This document shows positions 7,229-14,773 of a stretch of DNA of 20,483 nucleotides, in pieces. The notes under the pieces are model-generated. The model was not told the DNA's origin. It did no database searches and was given only the letters and a program-made list of their open reading frames with translations. Position numbers and translations under genes: made by a program. The first letter of the stretch is position 1; each line of letters opens with the position of its first letter. The DNA lies in NCBI GenBank assembly GCA_018660405.1, contig JABJKL010000064.1, positions 1 through 20,483 of the forward strand, given 5' to 3'. Source of the stretch: Pseudomonadota bacterium. GTDB lineage: Bacteria; Pseudomonadota; Gammaproteobacteria; Arenicellales; Arenicellaceae.

Positions 7229-8443
7229 TTATACGAGCTGCGACGCCTGCCGCCGAGCTTCGTAGTCAATACCAATCAATGTTTCCATATCATCAGCGCG
7301 ATTACCATTACCGTCGTCTAACACTTTCGCAATAACTTCGGGAATCTTAACAAAAGGTAGTTTTCCTGCCAAAAACGCCTCTACTGCCACTTCGTTTGCC
7401 GCGTTCAATTTAGTCGCTAAAACAGGTGACTGTTCTTTGGCTACATCGCGTGCCAAACGAAGACAGGGCATACATTGGTAATCTGGTTCACGAAACGTTA
7501 ACTGACCAACTTCTGCCAAAGATATATTGGACACTCCGGATTCGAATCGATGTGGCCAGGCCATCGCATGGGCTATTGGTACTCGCATATCTGGCAAACC
7601 CATCTGCGCAATGCTGGATCCATCGACAAAATGAACCATCGCATGCACGACGCTCTGTGGGTGCAGCAATATCTCGACCTTATCAACCGGTAAATCAAAC
7701 AAGTTACAGGCCTCAATGAGCTCCAGGCCCTTATTCATCATGGTCGCAGAGTCGACCGAAATTTTAGCGCCCATATTCCAATTTGGATGAGCTACCGCCT
7801 GCTCGGGCGTGATTCCCGCCAAGCTGGCCCAGCTGGGTAGCTTTGCTGCGCGAAAAAATGGCCCGCCCGAGGCCGTCAGTACAATTTTACTAACCGACTG
7901 GTCGACCGCATTTGCTCCCGCAACACATTGAAAAACAGCATTGTGTTCACTATCTACCGGCAATAACATGGCACCGCTCTGCTTCGCCGCCTGCTTGAAC
8001 AAATGCCCAGCCATGACCAACGGCTCTTTGTTTGCAATCAACACCGTAAGCCCCAGCTCTACTGCCCGAAATGCAGAATGCAATCCCGCGGAGCCAACGA
8101 TCGCCGCCATCACAACATCTGCCTTTAACTCTTCAAGCAAGGTAGTCGCAGCATTCGCCCCTGTTAAAACTTTGGTTCCGGATAAACCCTCGGATGTTAA
8201 AACTTGCTCAAGATTAGCGCCTGCTTCAACGTTCTCTACGGCGGCAAACTCGGGGCGAAATAAACGTATCTGCTCCAACAGTCGATCAACGTTAGAACGT
8301 GCACTTAAGCCAACGACAGAATATTGATCTGCATGGCGACGAGCCACATCCAAAGTATTACAGCCCACCGAACCGGTAGAACCGAGCACGATCAAGCTGC
8401 GCTGGCTTGCTTCTTCTGTCGACGCGCCTGCTAATCTTGTCAA
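7229..8443 (-). CDS. dxr: 1-deoxy-D-xylulose-5-phosphate reductoisomerase Dxr
   Basis: Dxr (IspC) converts DXP to 2-C-methylerythritol 4-phosphate with NADPH, the committed step of the MEP isoprenoid pathway that feeds UppS. The nucleotide-binding GSTGSVG is at residues 21-27. The metal-binding DSEHNAVFQ has D164 and E166 (E. coli D150 and E152), and the third ligand lies in MMNKGLELIEA. Length is 404 (E. coli 398), with about 12 extra residues before the first strand. The start is TTG (8441-8443), sharing two bases with the TGA stop of cdsA; an AGGAA ribosome site lies about 10 nt upstream. No ATG is available nearby, so translation probably depends on coupling to cdsA. Confidence 0.95.
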   Translation of the reverse strand: MTRLAGASTEEASQRSLIVLGSTGSVGCNTLDVARRHADQYSVVGLSARSNVDRLLEQIRLFRPEFAAVENVEAGANLEQVLTSEGLSGTKVLTGANAATTLLEELKADVVMAAIVGSAGLHSAFRAVELGLTVLIANKEPLVMAGHLFKQAAKQSGAMLLPVDSEHNAVFQCVAGANAVDQSVSKIVLTASGGPFFRAAKLPSWASLAGITPEQAVAHPNWNMGAKISVDSATMMNKGLELIEACNLFDLPVDKVEILLHPQSVVHAMVHFVDGSSIAQMGLPDMRVPIAHAMAWPHRFESGVSNISLAEVGQLTFREPDYQCMPCLRLARDVAKEQSPVLATKLNAANEVAVEAFLAGKLPFVKIPEVIAKVLDDGNGNRADDMETLIGIDYEARRQASQLV

Positions 8444-9294
8444 ACCGAAAAAATTCCTAACCGTAAAGTAGCAAATACAAAAACAGGCAAGCCCACTAAA
8501 GCGCTGTCTATTCGATCCAAAATACCGCCATGGCCGGGTAAGATATTTCCACTATCTTTGATGGCTTCCAACCTTTTTAGCCTACTTTCATACAGGTCAC
8601 CACCTACTGAAACCAGCGCCACCAACAGGGTAGACAAGAGCAGCCAAACGACAGGTAAGACAGAAAAATAATGCTGCACTATCAAGTGCACTACCATGCT
8701 TACCATGGCCACTAACAGCAAGCCGCCAAAGACACCTTCTATGGTTTTTCCCGGGCTGATACTCGGTGCCAACTTATGTTTTCCGAAGCTCCGACCGACG
8801 AAATATGCGCCAATATCTGCCAACCAAATTATGCACAAAAAACCCAGCACCCACCACGCTCCGTACCATTGCGTACGCAACCAACCCAGCATCCACCAAG
8901 TCAGTGTTAATACAATCAAGCCCGATAGGCGACGAAAAGTGCGCGACCAAAGAAACCCGTCGTTAACGATAAAAGTGGCTATTAGTAGCACTAACCATAC
9001 GCAAAGCGCAGTGACAACCACCGAGGAAACCAACGGGCGAATCCAAAGCATGGCTATCAACAACACACACAATAGAGCAGCACCCGCCAGCCGAGCCCTT
9101 ATAGATTCTAGCCTGGTAAGCCTTAACCATTCATCCCACGCAAGCAGGATAACCGCCCCAATAAATATCAGCCAACCGTTATCAGGCAAATAAAATAATG
9201 CGAGAAGAAACAAGGCAAGCAGTAGCAGTGCAGTCAGCACACGCGCCTTAAGGGCACCTCTATTGGTTTTGGATATATCAGGTTGAAAGAGCAC
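8440..9294 (-). CDS. cdsA: Phosphatidate cytidylyltransferase CdsA
   Basis: CdsA makes CDP-diacylglycerol from phosphatidic acid and CTP at the inner membrane, supplying all phospholipid synthesis. The 284-residue protein is very hydrophobic, with several membrane helices, and carries the family signature SRLKRLEAIKDSGNILPGHG followed by GILDRIDS near the C-terminus, with the metal-binding aspartates. Length matches E. coli CdsA (285). The start is a GTG at 9292-9294, preceded by AGGA about 10 nt upstream. That AGGA lies inside the 23-bp motif at 9297-9319. The gene lies 95 bp after uppS and overlaps the start of dxr. Confidence 0.94.
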   Translation of the reverse strand: MLFQPDISKTNRGALKARVLTALLLLALFLLALFYLPDNGWLIFIGAVILLAWDEWLRLTRLESIRARLAGAALLCVLLIAMLWIRPLVSSVVVTALCVWLVLLIATFIVNDGFLWSRTFRRLSGLIVLTLTWWMLGWLRTQWYGAWWVLGFLCIIWLADIGAYFVGRSFGKHKLAPSISPGKTIEGVFGGLLLVAMVSMVVHLIVQHYFSVLPVVWLLLSTLLVALVSVGGDLYESRLKRLEAIKDSGNILPGHGGILDRIDSALVGLPVFVFATLRLGIFSV

Positions 9295-9296
9295 CG

Positions 9297-9319
9297 GTGT
9301 AGTGTCCTGAACTAGTTGC
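9297..9319. repeat. Copy 1 of a dispersed 23-bp motif
   Basis: On the plus strand this reads GTGTAGTG, T, CCT, GA, ACTAGTTGC. It matches the copy at 20062-20084 at 20 of 23 positions, with mismatches only at positions 9, 13 and 14. It lies immediately upstream of the minus-strand gene cdsA and, read on that strand, supplies the AGGA likely to serve as its ribosome site. Its nature (mobile-element remnant, regulatory site or chance) is unknown. Confidence 0.45.
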
Positions 9320-9389
9320 GAAAATTTATAACGCAGCGATGGCGAATCCTGGATTCAAAATGCTTATTCATGAATTAAAAGTGGTGCCA

Positions 9390-10172
9390 TTAGGCAATTT
9401 TTACGTGTGTTTTAACTTGCTGGCCGGTTTGACCGAAACGACGCTCACGATTCTGATATGCCACCAATGCGATGCTGAATTCGTTAGAATCAAAATCCGG
9501 CCAAAGGACGTCGGTGAAGTACAGTTCAGTATAAGCAAGCTGCCACAGCATAAAATTACTGATGCGACACTCACCACCCGTGCGGATAAACAAGTCTGGG
9601 TCCGGAGATTGTGAAAGAGCCAGATTCGCTGCCAAATCCTGCGCGATTATTTCATCAAATGCTACACCCTCGGTTTGCGCGTGTGCAAACGTTTTGCGTG
9701 CTGCTTCGACGATGTCCCACTGTCCGCCGTAATTGACGGCTATGTTCAATATCATCTTATCGCAATCGACCGTCACTGCTTGTGCAGATGCCGCAAGGCG
9801 TTGTATTCGTTTGCTAAATTTCGTCAGATCGCCAACTAACTTTAGTCTTATCCCATTGTCTTTGAGTTTCTTGGCCTGCGTTTCAAGCGCCGATGCAAAC
9901 AGCTCCATCAGAGTAGCGACTTCGCGTTCGGGGCGGCTCCAATTCTCGCTGCTAAAGGCAAATAATGTTAAATGAGTGATTCCATTTTTACGGCAAAACC
10001 GTATTGCCTCTTTCACCGCATCGACCCCTTTCTTATGCCCTGCAACCCGTGTGCGTCCTCTATCAAGTGCCCAACGTCCATTGCCATCCATAATAATTGC
10101 GACATGCCGAGGTATGCTCGCAGAAAATTCTGCGGCACTTACTGACGCTGACTTTTTTTGGAGGAACGTCAT
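9390..10172 (-). CDS. uppS: Undecaprenyl diphosphate synthase UppS
   Basis: UppS (IspU) adds eight cis-isoprene units to farnesyl diphosphate to give undecaprenyl diphosphate, the lipid carrier for peptidoglycan and O-antigen. The signature IIMDGNGRWA holds catalytic D29 (E. coli D26). SSENWSRP and RTGGECRISNF with R197, R203 and S205 form the diphosphate-binding part. C202 replaces the His usual in E. coli in GGEHRISNF. Length is 260 (E. coli 253). It lies 21 bp after frr. No good ribosome site precedes the ATG, so it may rely on read-through from frr. Confidence 0.96.
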   Translation of the reverse strand: MTFLQKKSASVSAAEFSASIPRHVAIIMDGNGRWALDRGRTRVAGHKKGVDAVKEAIRFCRKNGITHLTLFAFSSENWSRPEREVATLMELFASALETQAKKLKDNGIRLKLVGDLTKFSKRIQRLAASAQAVTVDCDKMILNIAVNYGGQWDIVEAARKTFAHAQTEGVAFDEIIAQDLAANLALSQSPDPDLFIRTGGECRISNFMLWQLAYTELYFTDVLWPDFDSNEFSIALVAYQNRERRFGQTGQQVKTHVKIA

Positions 10173-10193
10173 ATAAAAAAGTCTACAACGTAG

Positions 10194-10754
10194 TCATACT
10201 TCCATTACTTCTGTTTCCTTGCCGGAGACGATCAGGTCAATTTTAGCCACCGACTCGTCTGTCAGACCCTGGACTTGATCCTGAGCGCGCTTTTCTTCGT
10301 CTTCATTAATCTCTTTTTCTTTTAGCAATTCTTTTAAATGAGTATTAGCGTCTCGACGAATGTTGCGTACAGCTATTCGTCCGTTCTCACCATCATTACG
10401 TACAACTCGAGTCATCTCTTTGCGTCTCTCTTCGGTCAACGGCGGCAATGGAATGCGAATGGTTTCGCCAGCGGTCATTGGATTCAAACCAAGATTCGCT
10501 TCCATGATCGATTTTTCAATCACCCGGATCATCGTTTTTTCCCACGGCTGAACAGTCAAGGTTCGAGAATCTGCGACAGATACCGAGGCCACCTGATTCA
10601 ATGGTGTGGGAGTTCCATAATAATCAACCGTTAAGTGATCTAATAAAGCCGTACTTGCGCGCCCGGTACGTATCTTCATCAACTCTGCTTTCACAGCTTC
10701 AATCGACTTGTTCATTCGAGATTTAGCATCGGCAAGTATTTCATCAATCATCAA
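10194..10754 (-). CDS. frr: Ribosome recycling factor Frr
   Basis: RRF works with EF-G to split post-termination ribosomes. The 186-residue product covers the whole family: KIRTGRAS, the hinge region VDYYGTPTPLNQVASVSV, and PLPPLTEERRKEMTRVVR leading into the conserved AVRNIRRDAN. E. coli Frr has 185 residues. Two adjacent ATG codons are possible starts; GAGGTGG upstream is spaced best for the first (10752-10754). It follows pyrH by 47 bp, the standard order. Confidence 0.97.
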   Translation of the reverse strand: MMIDEILADAKSRMNKSIEAVKAELMKIRTGRASTALLDHLTVDYYGTPTPLNQVASVSVADSRTLTVQPWEKTMIRVIEKSIMEANLGLNPMTAGETIRIPLPPLTEERRKEMTRVVRNDGENGRIAVRNIRRDANTHLKELLKEKEINEDEEKRAQDQVQGLTDESVAKIDLIVSGKETEVMEV

Positions 10755-10801
10755 TCCACCTCATAATAACTACTGGCACAATTCTCAGTGCGAATTCGAT
10801 A

Positions 10802-11524
10802 CTAGTTTGATACTAAAGTGCCAATGGGTTCCCCAAGAACAACCCCTCTAAGAGTACCACTTTCACTCAATGACATGACTCTTAAACGGGTATTATTGTC
10901 ACGACACAGCGCTATAGCGGTGGAATCCATGACCGCAAGACGCTCTTGCAATATCTGGTCATAGGAAACCTGCTCGTAACGCTTCGCTTGGGGGTTGCTC
11001 ATCGGATCGCTATCGTATACTCCATCTACTTTCGTCGCTTTTATCAGGAGGTTCACGTTAATTTCCGCGGCACGCAAGCTTGCTGCAGTATCCGTAGTGA
11101 AAAATGGGTTACCCGTACCCGCAGCAAAAATAACTACTCGGCTCGCTTGCAAATGTTTTACCGCGCGCATTCGCACATAGGGCTCAGCGATTGGAGATAT
11201 AGGAATCGCAGACTGCACACGGGCTTCCACTCCGATATTTAACAATGCCTGCTGCAATGCGACGGCATTCATAACTGTTGCTAGCATTCCAATATAATCG
11301 GCAGATGCCCTTTCAATGCCCTGTGCCGAAGCACTCATTCCTCTAAAAAAATTGCCGCCGCCAACGACTATGGCCACCTCGACGCCCAGCGAATGAATAT
11401 CGGAAATTTCTTCGCACACATGAGCGAGTGTGATCTCATTAATGCCAAACCCCTGATCTCCGCTTAACGCCTCACCACTAAGCTTGAGTAAAATTCTGCG
11501 ATAGGTGATGTCAGGATTGGGCAT
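10802..11524 (-). CDS. pyrH: Uridylate kinase PyrH
   Basis: PyrH phosphorylates UMP to UDP; the bacterial hexameric enzyme belongs to the amino-acid-kinase family rather than the adenylate-kinase family. Visible motifs are LLKLSGEAL (phosphate-binding lysine), VGGGNFFRG, and GTGNPFFTTDTAA for UMP and ATP binding, then KATKVDGVYDSDP. Length is 240 (E. coli 241). It lies 36 bp after tsf and just before frr. No strong ribosome site is visible; AGGAT lies rather far upstream of the ATG. Confidence 0.97.
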   Translation of the reverse strand: MPNPDITYRRILLKLSGEALSGDQGFGINEITLAHVCEEISDIHSLGVEVAIVVGGGNFFRGMSASAQGIERASADYIGMLATVMNAVALQQALLNIGVEARVQSAIPISPIAEPYVRMRAVKHLQASRVVIFAAGTGNPFFTTDTAASLRAAEINVNLLIKATKVDGVYDSDPMSNPQAKRYEQVSYDQILQERLAVMDSTAIALCRDNNTRLRVMSLSESGTLRGVVLGEPIGTLVSN

Positions 11525-11560
11525 ATTGTCAGTGGGGAAATCCTGATCGATTCACGCCGC

Positions 11561-12436
11561 TCACGTTCCTTCAGCTTGCGCCATTACTTCTGCGACGAAG
11601 TCATCTTGTTTTTTCTCGATTCCTTCACCGACTTCATAACGTACAAAATGGCTGACCGTAGCATTTTGAGAAGCCAACAATTTCTCAACAGATTGATCAG
11701 GGTCTTTCACAAACGGTTGGCCTAACAAGGTGACTTCACTGAGATATTTACGCACCCGCCCTTCAACCATTTTTTCCATAATTTCAGGCGGCTTGCCACT
11801 GTCTTCAGCTTGTGCGAGATAGATGCTACGTTCTTTTTCAACCGTTTCTGGATCAACTTGATCGGCGCTAACACACAAAGGCTTGCTCGCAGCCACATGC
11901 ATGGCAATATCATGGCCAAGATCCTCATCGCCACCTGACGATAAAATCACAACCGCAATTCGAGACCCGTGTTGGTAGAGGCTCAATTGGTCATCGCCTG
12001 CACCCACTAACTCGAATCTTCGAATACTGATGTTTTCACCAATTTTAGCGATAAGGTCTTGGCGAGTTTCTTCAACTGTTTTTCCGGAATCCATCACCAA
12101 CAAAGCAAGCGTTTCAACATCCGACGGCTGATCAACCACAATGGTCTCGGCCAATTGATTGGCAAAATTGACAAAATTTTCATCTTTGGCGACGAAGTCG
12201 GTTTCACAATTAACTTCCAACAAAACAGAAATGCCGGCCTGGCCTGCCGTCACGATCACCCCTTCGGCCGCTATCCGACCAGCCTTTTTGTCGGCATGAG
12301 CAGCCCCCCGTTTGCGTAAATCTTCAATGGCGGTGTCGATATTGCCATCGGCTTCGGTTAACGCGTTTTTGCACTCCATCATGCCAGCACCGGTGCGCTC
12401 GCGGAGCTCTTTAACCATTGAGGCTGTAATAGCCAT
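11561..12436 (-). CDS. tsf: Elongation factor Ts
   Basis: EF-Ts is the guanine-nucleotide exchange factor for EF-Tu. The N-terminal UBA-like module is VKELRERTGAGMMECKNAL, and the hallmark core motif is NCETDFVAKDENF (about residues 75-87), which inserts into EF-Tu. Length is 291 (E. coli 283). A GAGG ribosome site lies 8 nt before the ATG. It follows rpsB after 99 bp that hold the 11-bp tandem repeat. In E. coli rpsB and tsf are one transcript, and the arrangement here suggests the same. Confidence 0.97.
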   Translation of the reverse strand: MAITASMVKELRERTGAGMMECKNALTEADGNIDTAIEDLRKRGAAHADKKAGRIAAEGVIVTAGQAGISVLLEVNCETDFVAKDENFVNFANQLAETIVVDQPSDVETLALLVMDSGKTVEETRQDLIAKIGENISIRRFELVGAGDDQLSLYQHGSRIAVVILSSGGDEDLGHDIAMHVAASKPLCVSADQVDPETVEKERSIYLAQAEDSGKPPEIMEKMVEGRVRKYLSEVTLLGQPFVKDPDQSVEKLLASQNATVSHFVRYEVGEGIEKKQDDFVAEVMAQAEGT

Positions 12437-12476
12437 GTTTAATCCTCGATAGTGTGGGTTTTGTTAAAAGCTTGTT

Positions 12477-12535
12477 GAAACCTTTTTGAAACCTTTTTGA
12501 AACTTTTTTGAAACTTTTTTGAAACTTTTTTGAAA
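12477..12535. repeat. 11-bp tandem repeat abutting the rpsB stop codon
   Basis: The plus strand has GAAAC at exactly 11-bp spacing at 12477, 12488, 12499, 12510, 12521 and 12532. The units are GAAACTTTTTT (three) and GAAACCTTTTT (two), then a partial sixth that runs into the rpsB TAG at 12536-12538. On the transcribed strand the mRNA reads repeated GUUUCAAAAAA. There are no spacers and no dyad symmetry, so it is neither a CRISPR nor a terminator. The rpsB frame stays open for 23 codons past TAG, across the repeat, to a TAA at 12464-12466. Effects on tsf expression are possible but unproven. Confidence 0.9.
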
Positions 12536-13693
12536 CTATGTCGCGTCTTTATCTTTTGCGGCTGGCTTCTTCGGAGCTGCCTTCTTGGGAGCTGCCTTCT
12601 TTGCAGCTGCCTTCTTGGACGCTGCTTTCTTTGGCGCTACCTTCTCTGCAGCGGCCTTCTTTGGTGCCACCTTCTCTGCAGCTGCTTTCTTGGGTTCTGC
12701 TTTCTTGGGTTCTGCTTTCTTGGGTTCTGCTTTCTTGGCCGCAGGCTTGGCTTCTTTATCCGTTTTCTTTTCTACCTTCGCATCTGCTTTTGTTTCGATG
12801 TTTTTCTCAGTCTCTTTAGAGGATTCGGAAACTTTGTCAGCTTCAGATGCGGTTTTATCTTCGGGTTCTGATGCTGGTTTGATCTTAACCCTGGCGACAA
12901 CCTTTGCCTTTTCCTTAACCACAGGTTTGTCAGAAGGTTCCAAGGCCACCGCATTGCCCTGCTCGTCAATTTCGACATAAGCATCATCCGTAGCAACAAC
13001 GTTAACTGGTACGCTCTTGCGAGCTTCTTCAACGGTACTTTTGAGAACTTGCAGGTACAAACAAATAGCACGAATCGCGTCGTCGTTACCTGGAATAACA
13101 TAGTCCACGCCATCGGGCACGCAGTTGGTATCTACGATCGCAACCACCGGGATGCCTAGCTTATTAGCTTCAGATACCGCGATATATTCTTGCTTCACAT
13201 CAATAACGAACAGCGCATCGGGCAAGCCGTTCATATTTTTAATGCCGCCCAAACTGCGCTCAAGCTTAATGCGCTCACGATCCAGGGTCAGGCCTTCTTT
13301 TTTACTCAAACGTGCGTGAGATCCGTCGGCCTGGCTGGCTTCCAAATCTTTAAGGCGCTGAATAGAATTCTTGACCGTTTTGTAGTTGGTCAACATACCG
13401 CCCAACCAGCGATGATTTACGAATGGGATACCAATCTCTTCCGCCATCTCTTTAACTTGTTTACTGGCAGCACGCTTGGTGCCAACCAATAAGATGCTTC
13501 CACCATTAGCAACCAGCTGACCAACATAGTTCATCGCTTCTTTAAAAAGCGGAACCGTATCCTCAAGATTGATAATGTGAATTTTGTTGCGCTCACCAAA
13601 GATATAGGGAGCCATTTTGGGGGACCAGTAACGGGTCTGGTGACCAAAGTGCACACCAGCTTCCAACATCTGGCGCATATTTACATCCGACAT
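12536..13693 (-). CDS. rpsB: 30S ribosomal protein S2 with a long Lys/Ala-rich C-terminal tail
   Basis: S2 binds the 30S back near S1 and is assembled late. Residues 1-~230 are a standard S2 core: MRQMLEAGVHFGHQTRYWSP, FVNHRWLGGMLTN, SLGGIKNMNGLPDALFVID and PGNDDAIRAI. E. coli S2 ends at 241 residues; here the protein has 385. The extension has a mixed, acid-containing linker (about 231-300) and a tail (301-385) with roughly 30 Lys and 28 Ala in 85 residues, built of AEPKK, AAAEKVAPKK and KKAAPKK repeats like histone H1 or AlgP tails. It is in frame and ends in TAG. The start has AGGAGA six nt upstream (13700-13705). First gene of its operon; autoregulation by S2 through the leader is known in E. 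coli. Confidence 0.96.
   Translation of the reverse strand: MSDVNMRQMLEAGVHFGHQTRYWSPKMAPYIFGERNKIHIINLEDTVPLFKEAMNYVGQLVANGGSILLVGTKRAASKQVKEMAEEIGIPFVNHRWLGGMLTNYKTVKNSIQRLKDLEASQADGSHARLSKKEGLTLDRERIKLERSLGGIKNMNGLPDALFVIDVKQEYIAVSEANKLGIPVVAIVDTNCVPDGVDYVIPGNDDAIRAICLYLQVLKSTVEEARKSVPVNVVATDDAYVEIDEQGNAVALEPSDKPVVKEKAKVVARVKIKPASEPEDKTASEADKVSESSKETEKNIETKADAKVEKKTDKEAKPAAKKAEPKKAEPKKAEPKKAAAEKVAPKKAAAEKVAPKKAASKKAAAKKAAPKKAAPKKPAAKDKDAT
12585..12740. repeat. Coding tandem repeats in the rpsB tail
   Basis: Three perfect 15-bp copies (12686-12700, 12701-12715, 12716-12730; plus strand TTTCTTGGGTTCTGC) encode AEPKK three times. Next to them are two ~30-bp imperfect units encoding AAAEKVAPKK twice, and shorter KKAAPKK/KKAAAKK units toward the C-terminus. 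The near-identity of the 15-bp copies at DNA level suggests recent slippage duplication, so the copy number may differ between strains. Confidence 0.85.
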
Positions 13694-13762
13694 CAGTGTT
13701 CTCCTGTATTCGGGTTTAGAACTAACACCTTTATTTGTCTGACCAACCGCCCCAGCAACCTT

Positions 13763-13788
13763 CAGTAGATAAACTTATTAATCTACTG
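13763..13788 (-). promoter_or_regulatory. Hairpin in the rpsB leader
   Basis: CAGTAGAT (13763-13770) and ATCTACTG (13781-13788) form a perfect 8-bp stem, extendable by one T-A pair, with a 10-nt loop. It lies about 75 nt upstream of the rpsB ATG and inside the predicted ~150-nt leader. E. coli rpsB has a structured leader through which S2 represses its own operon; this hairpin is a plausible part of the equivalent, but I have not matched it to that model base by base. Confidence 0.5.
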
Positions 13789-13852
13789 ATATTAATGGTT
13801 TAGCACCCGGATCAGATCGTCGATTTAAAGGCGCGAATTAAGTTGAGGCGCG

Positions 13853-13881
13853 TTTATACCACAGCGTTTTACGCATCACAA
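13853..13881 (-). promoter_or_regulatory. Probable sigma-70 promoter of rpsB
   Basis: On the minus strand there is TTGTGA (13876-13881), a 17-bp spacer, and TATAAA (13853-13858), with TG one base before the -10 (extended -10). The discriminator that follows is CGCGCC, GC-rich as is typical of stringently controlled ribosomal promoters. Transcription would start near 13845, giving a leader of about 150 nt. The position, spacing and discriminator fit rpsB well. Confidence 0.7.
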
Positions 13882-13991
13882 TCCTTCGCGAACTTATCTT
13901 TAAATTGAACAAAAAGCGGGCAAGCGTTTGAAACCAGAATCCATTAAGATACGCGGCTAAATATCCGCAATAAATTCAGAATCGGACAGCG

Positions 13992-14759
13992 ATGGCTATC
14001 ACCCTTAAATCACCCCATGAATTGGACAAAATGCGCATAGCGGGCAAACTCGCTGCCGAGGTTCTCGATATGATCGAAGAACACGTCCGCCCAGGCGTTT
14101 CAACAGAGGAATTAAACACTCTTTGTCACGACTATATGACTCGTGAACAGCAGGTCATACCAGCACCACTAAACTATCGAGGCTTTCCAAAATCAATTTG
14201 CACCTCGGTGAATCATATTATCTGTCATGGGATACCCGGTAAAAAGGTTCTTAAAAACGGCGATATTATCAATATAGATATCACCGTCATTAAAGACGAA
14301 TGGCATGGTGATACCAGCAGGATGTTCATTGTTGGGAAACCATCCGTTATTGCTAAACGGCTGTGTAATACTGCACGTAATTGTATGATGATTGGTATTG
14401 AAGCCGTAAAACCTGGAGCAACTTTGGGCGACATCGGGTATGCAATTCAACAACATGCGGAAAAGCATAATTTCTCTATTGTCAGGGAGTATTGCGGACA
14501 TGGTATCGGCCGAATATTCCACGAAGATCCACAAGTTCTTCACTACGGCAAACCAAACTCCGGAACAATCCTGGAAGAAGGGATGGTCTTCACGATTGAA
14601 CCGATGATCAATGCTGGCCGCTGCGAAACAAGATTGCTCTCCGATGGATGGACGGTCGTTACCAGCGATCACAGCTTGTCAGCCCAATGGGAACATACAT
14701 TGGCTGTCACCAAAGATGGCTTTGAAATCTTAACGGTATCTGAAAATTCGGTGCGTTAA
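13992..14759 (+). CDS. map: Methionine aminopeptidase, type I
   Basis: Map removes the initiator methionine from nascent proteins. The 255-residue protein (E. coli 264) has all five metal ligands: D96, D107, H170, E203 and E234, plus H79 in CHGIPG. Typical blocks are NIDITVIKDEWHGDTSRMF, REYCGHGIGRIFHEDPQ and FTIEPMINAG. The start MAITLKSPHELDKMRIAGKL aligns with the E. coli N-terminus; the ribosome site is poor. It is divergent from rpsB, a common gammaproteobacterial arrangement. I could not pick out a convincing promoter for it. The gene ends 14 bp before glnD. Confidence 0.97.
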   Translation: MAITLKSPHELDKMRIAGKLAAEVLDMIEEHVRPGVSTEELNTLCHDYMTREQQVIPAPLNYRGFPKSICTSVNHIICHGIPGKKVLKNGDIINIDITVIKDEWHGDTSRMFIVGKPSVIAKRLCNTARNCMMIGIEAVKPGATLGDIGYAIQQHAEKHNFSIVREYCGHGIGRIFHEDPQVLHYGKPNSGTILEEGMVFTIEPMINAGRCETRLLSDGWTVVTSDHSLSAQWEHTLAVTKDGFEILTVSENSVR

Positions 14760-14773
14760 TCTAACCAATATAA

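Noticed and set aside
9339..10176. Plus-strand ORFs opposite uppS
   Set aside because: They are shadows of a clearly conserved minus-strand gene and show no recognisable protein features.
12477..12535. Possible CRISPR-like array
   Set aside because: The units are 11 bp with no unique spacers between them; this is a simple tandem repeat.
12477..12535. AAAAAAG slippery heptamers suggesting programmed -1 frameshifting of rpsB
   Set aside because: They lie after the rpsB stop codon, so ribosomes translating rpsB would not reach them unless TAG is read through.
12530..12980. Three plus-strand ORFs rich in Leu, Cys, Phe, Ser or Ala opposite the rpsB tail
   Set aside because: They are the complement of the repetitive Lys/Ala/Pro codons of rpsB, which leave all frames open. 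The rpsB frame continues a conserved protein and has the ribosome site.
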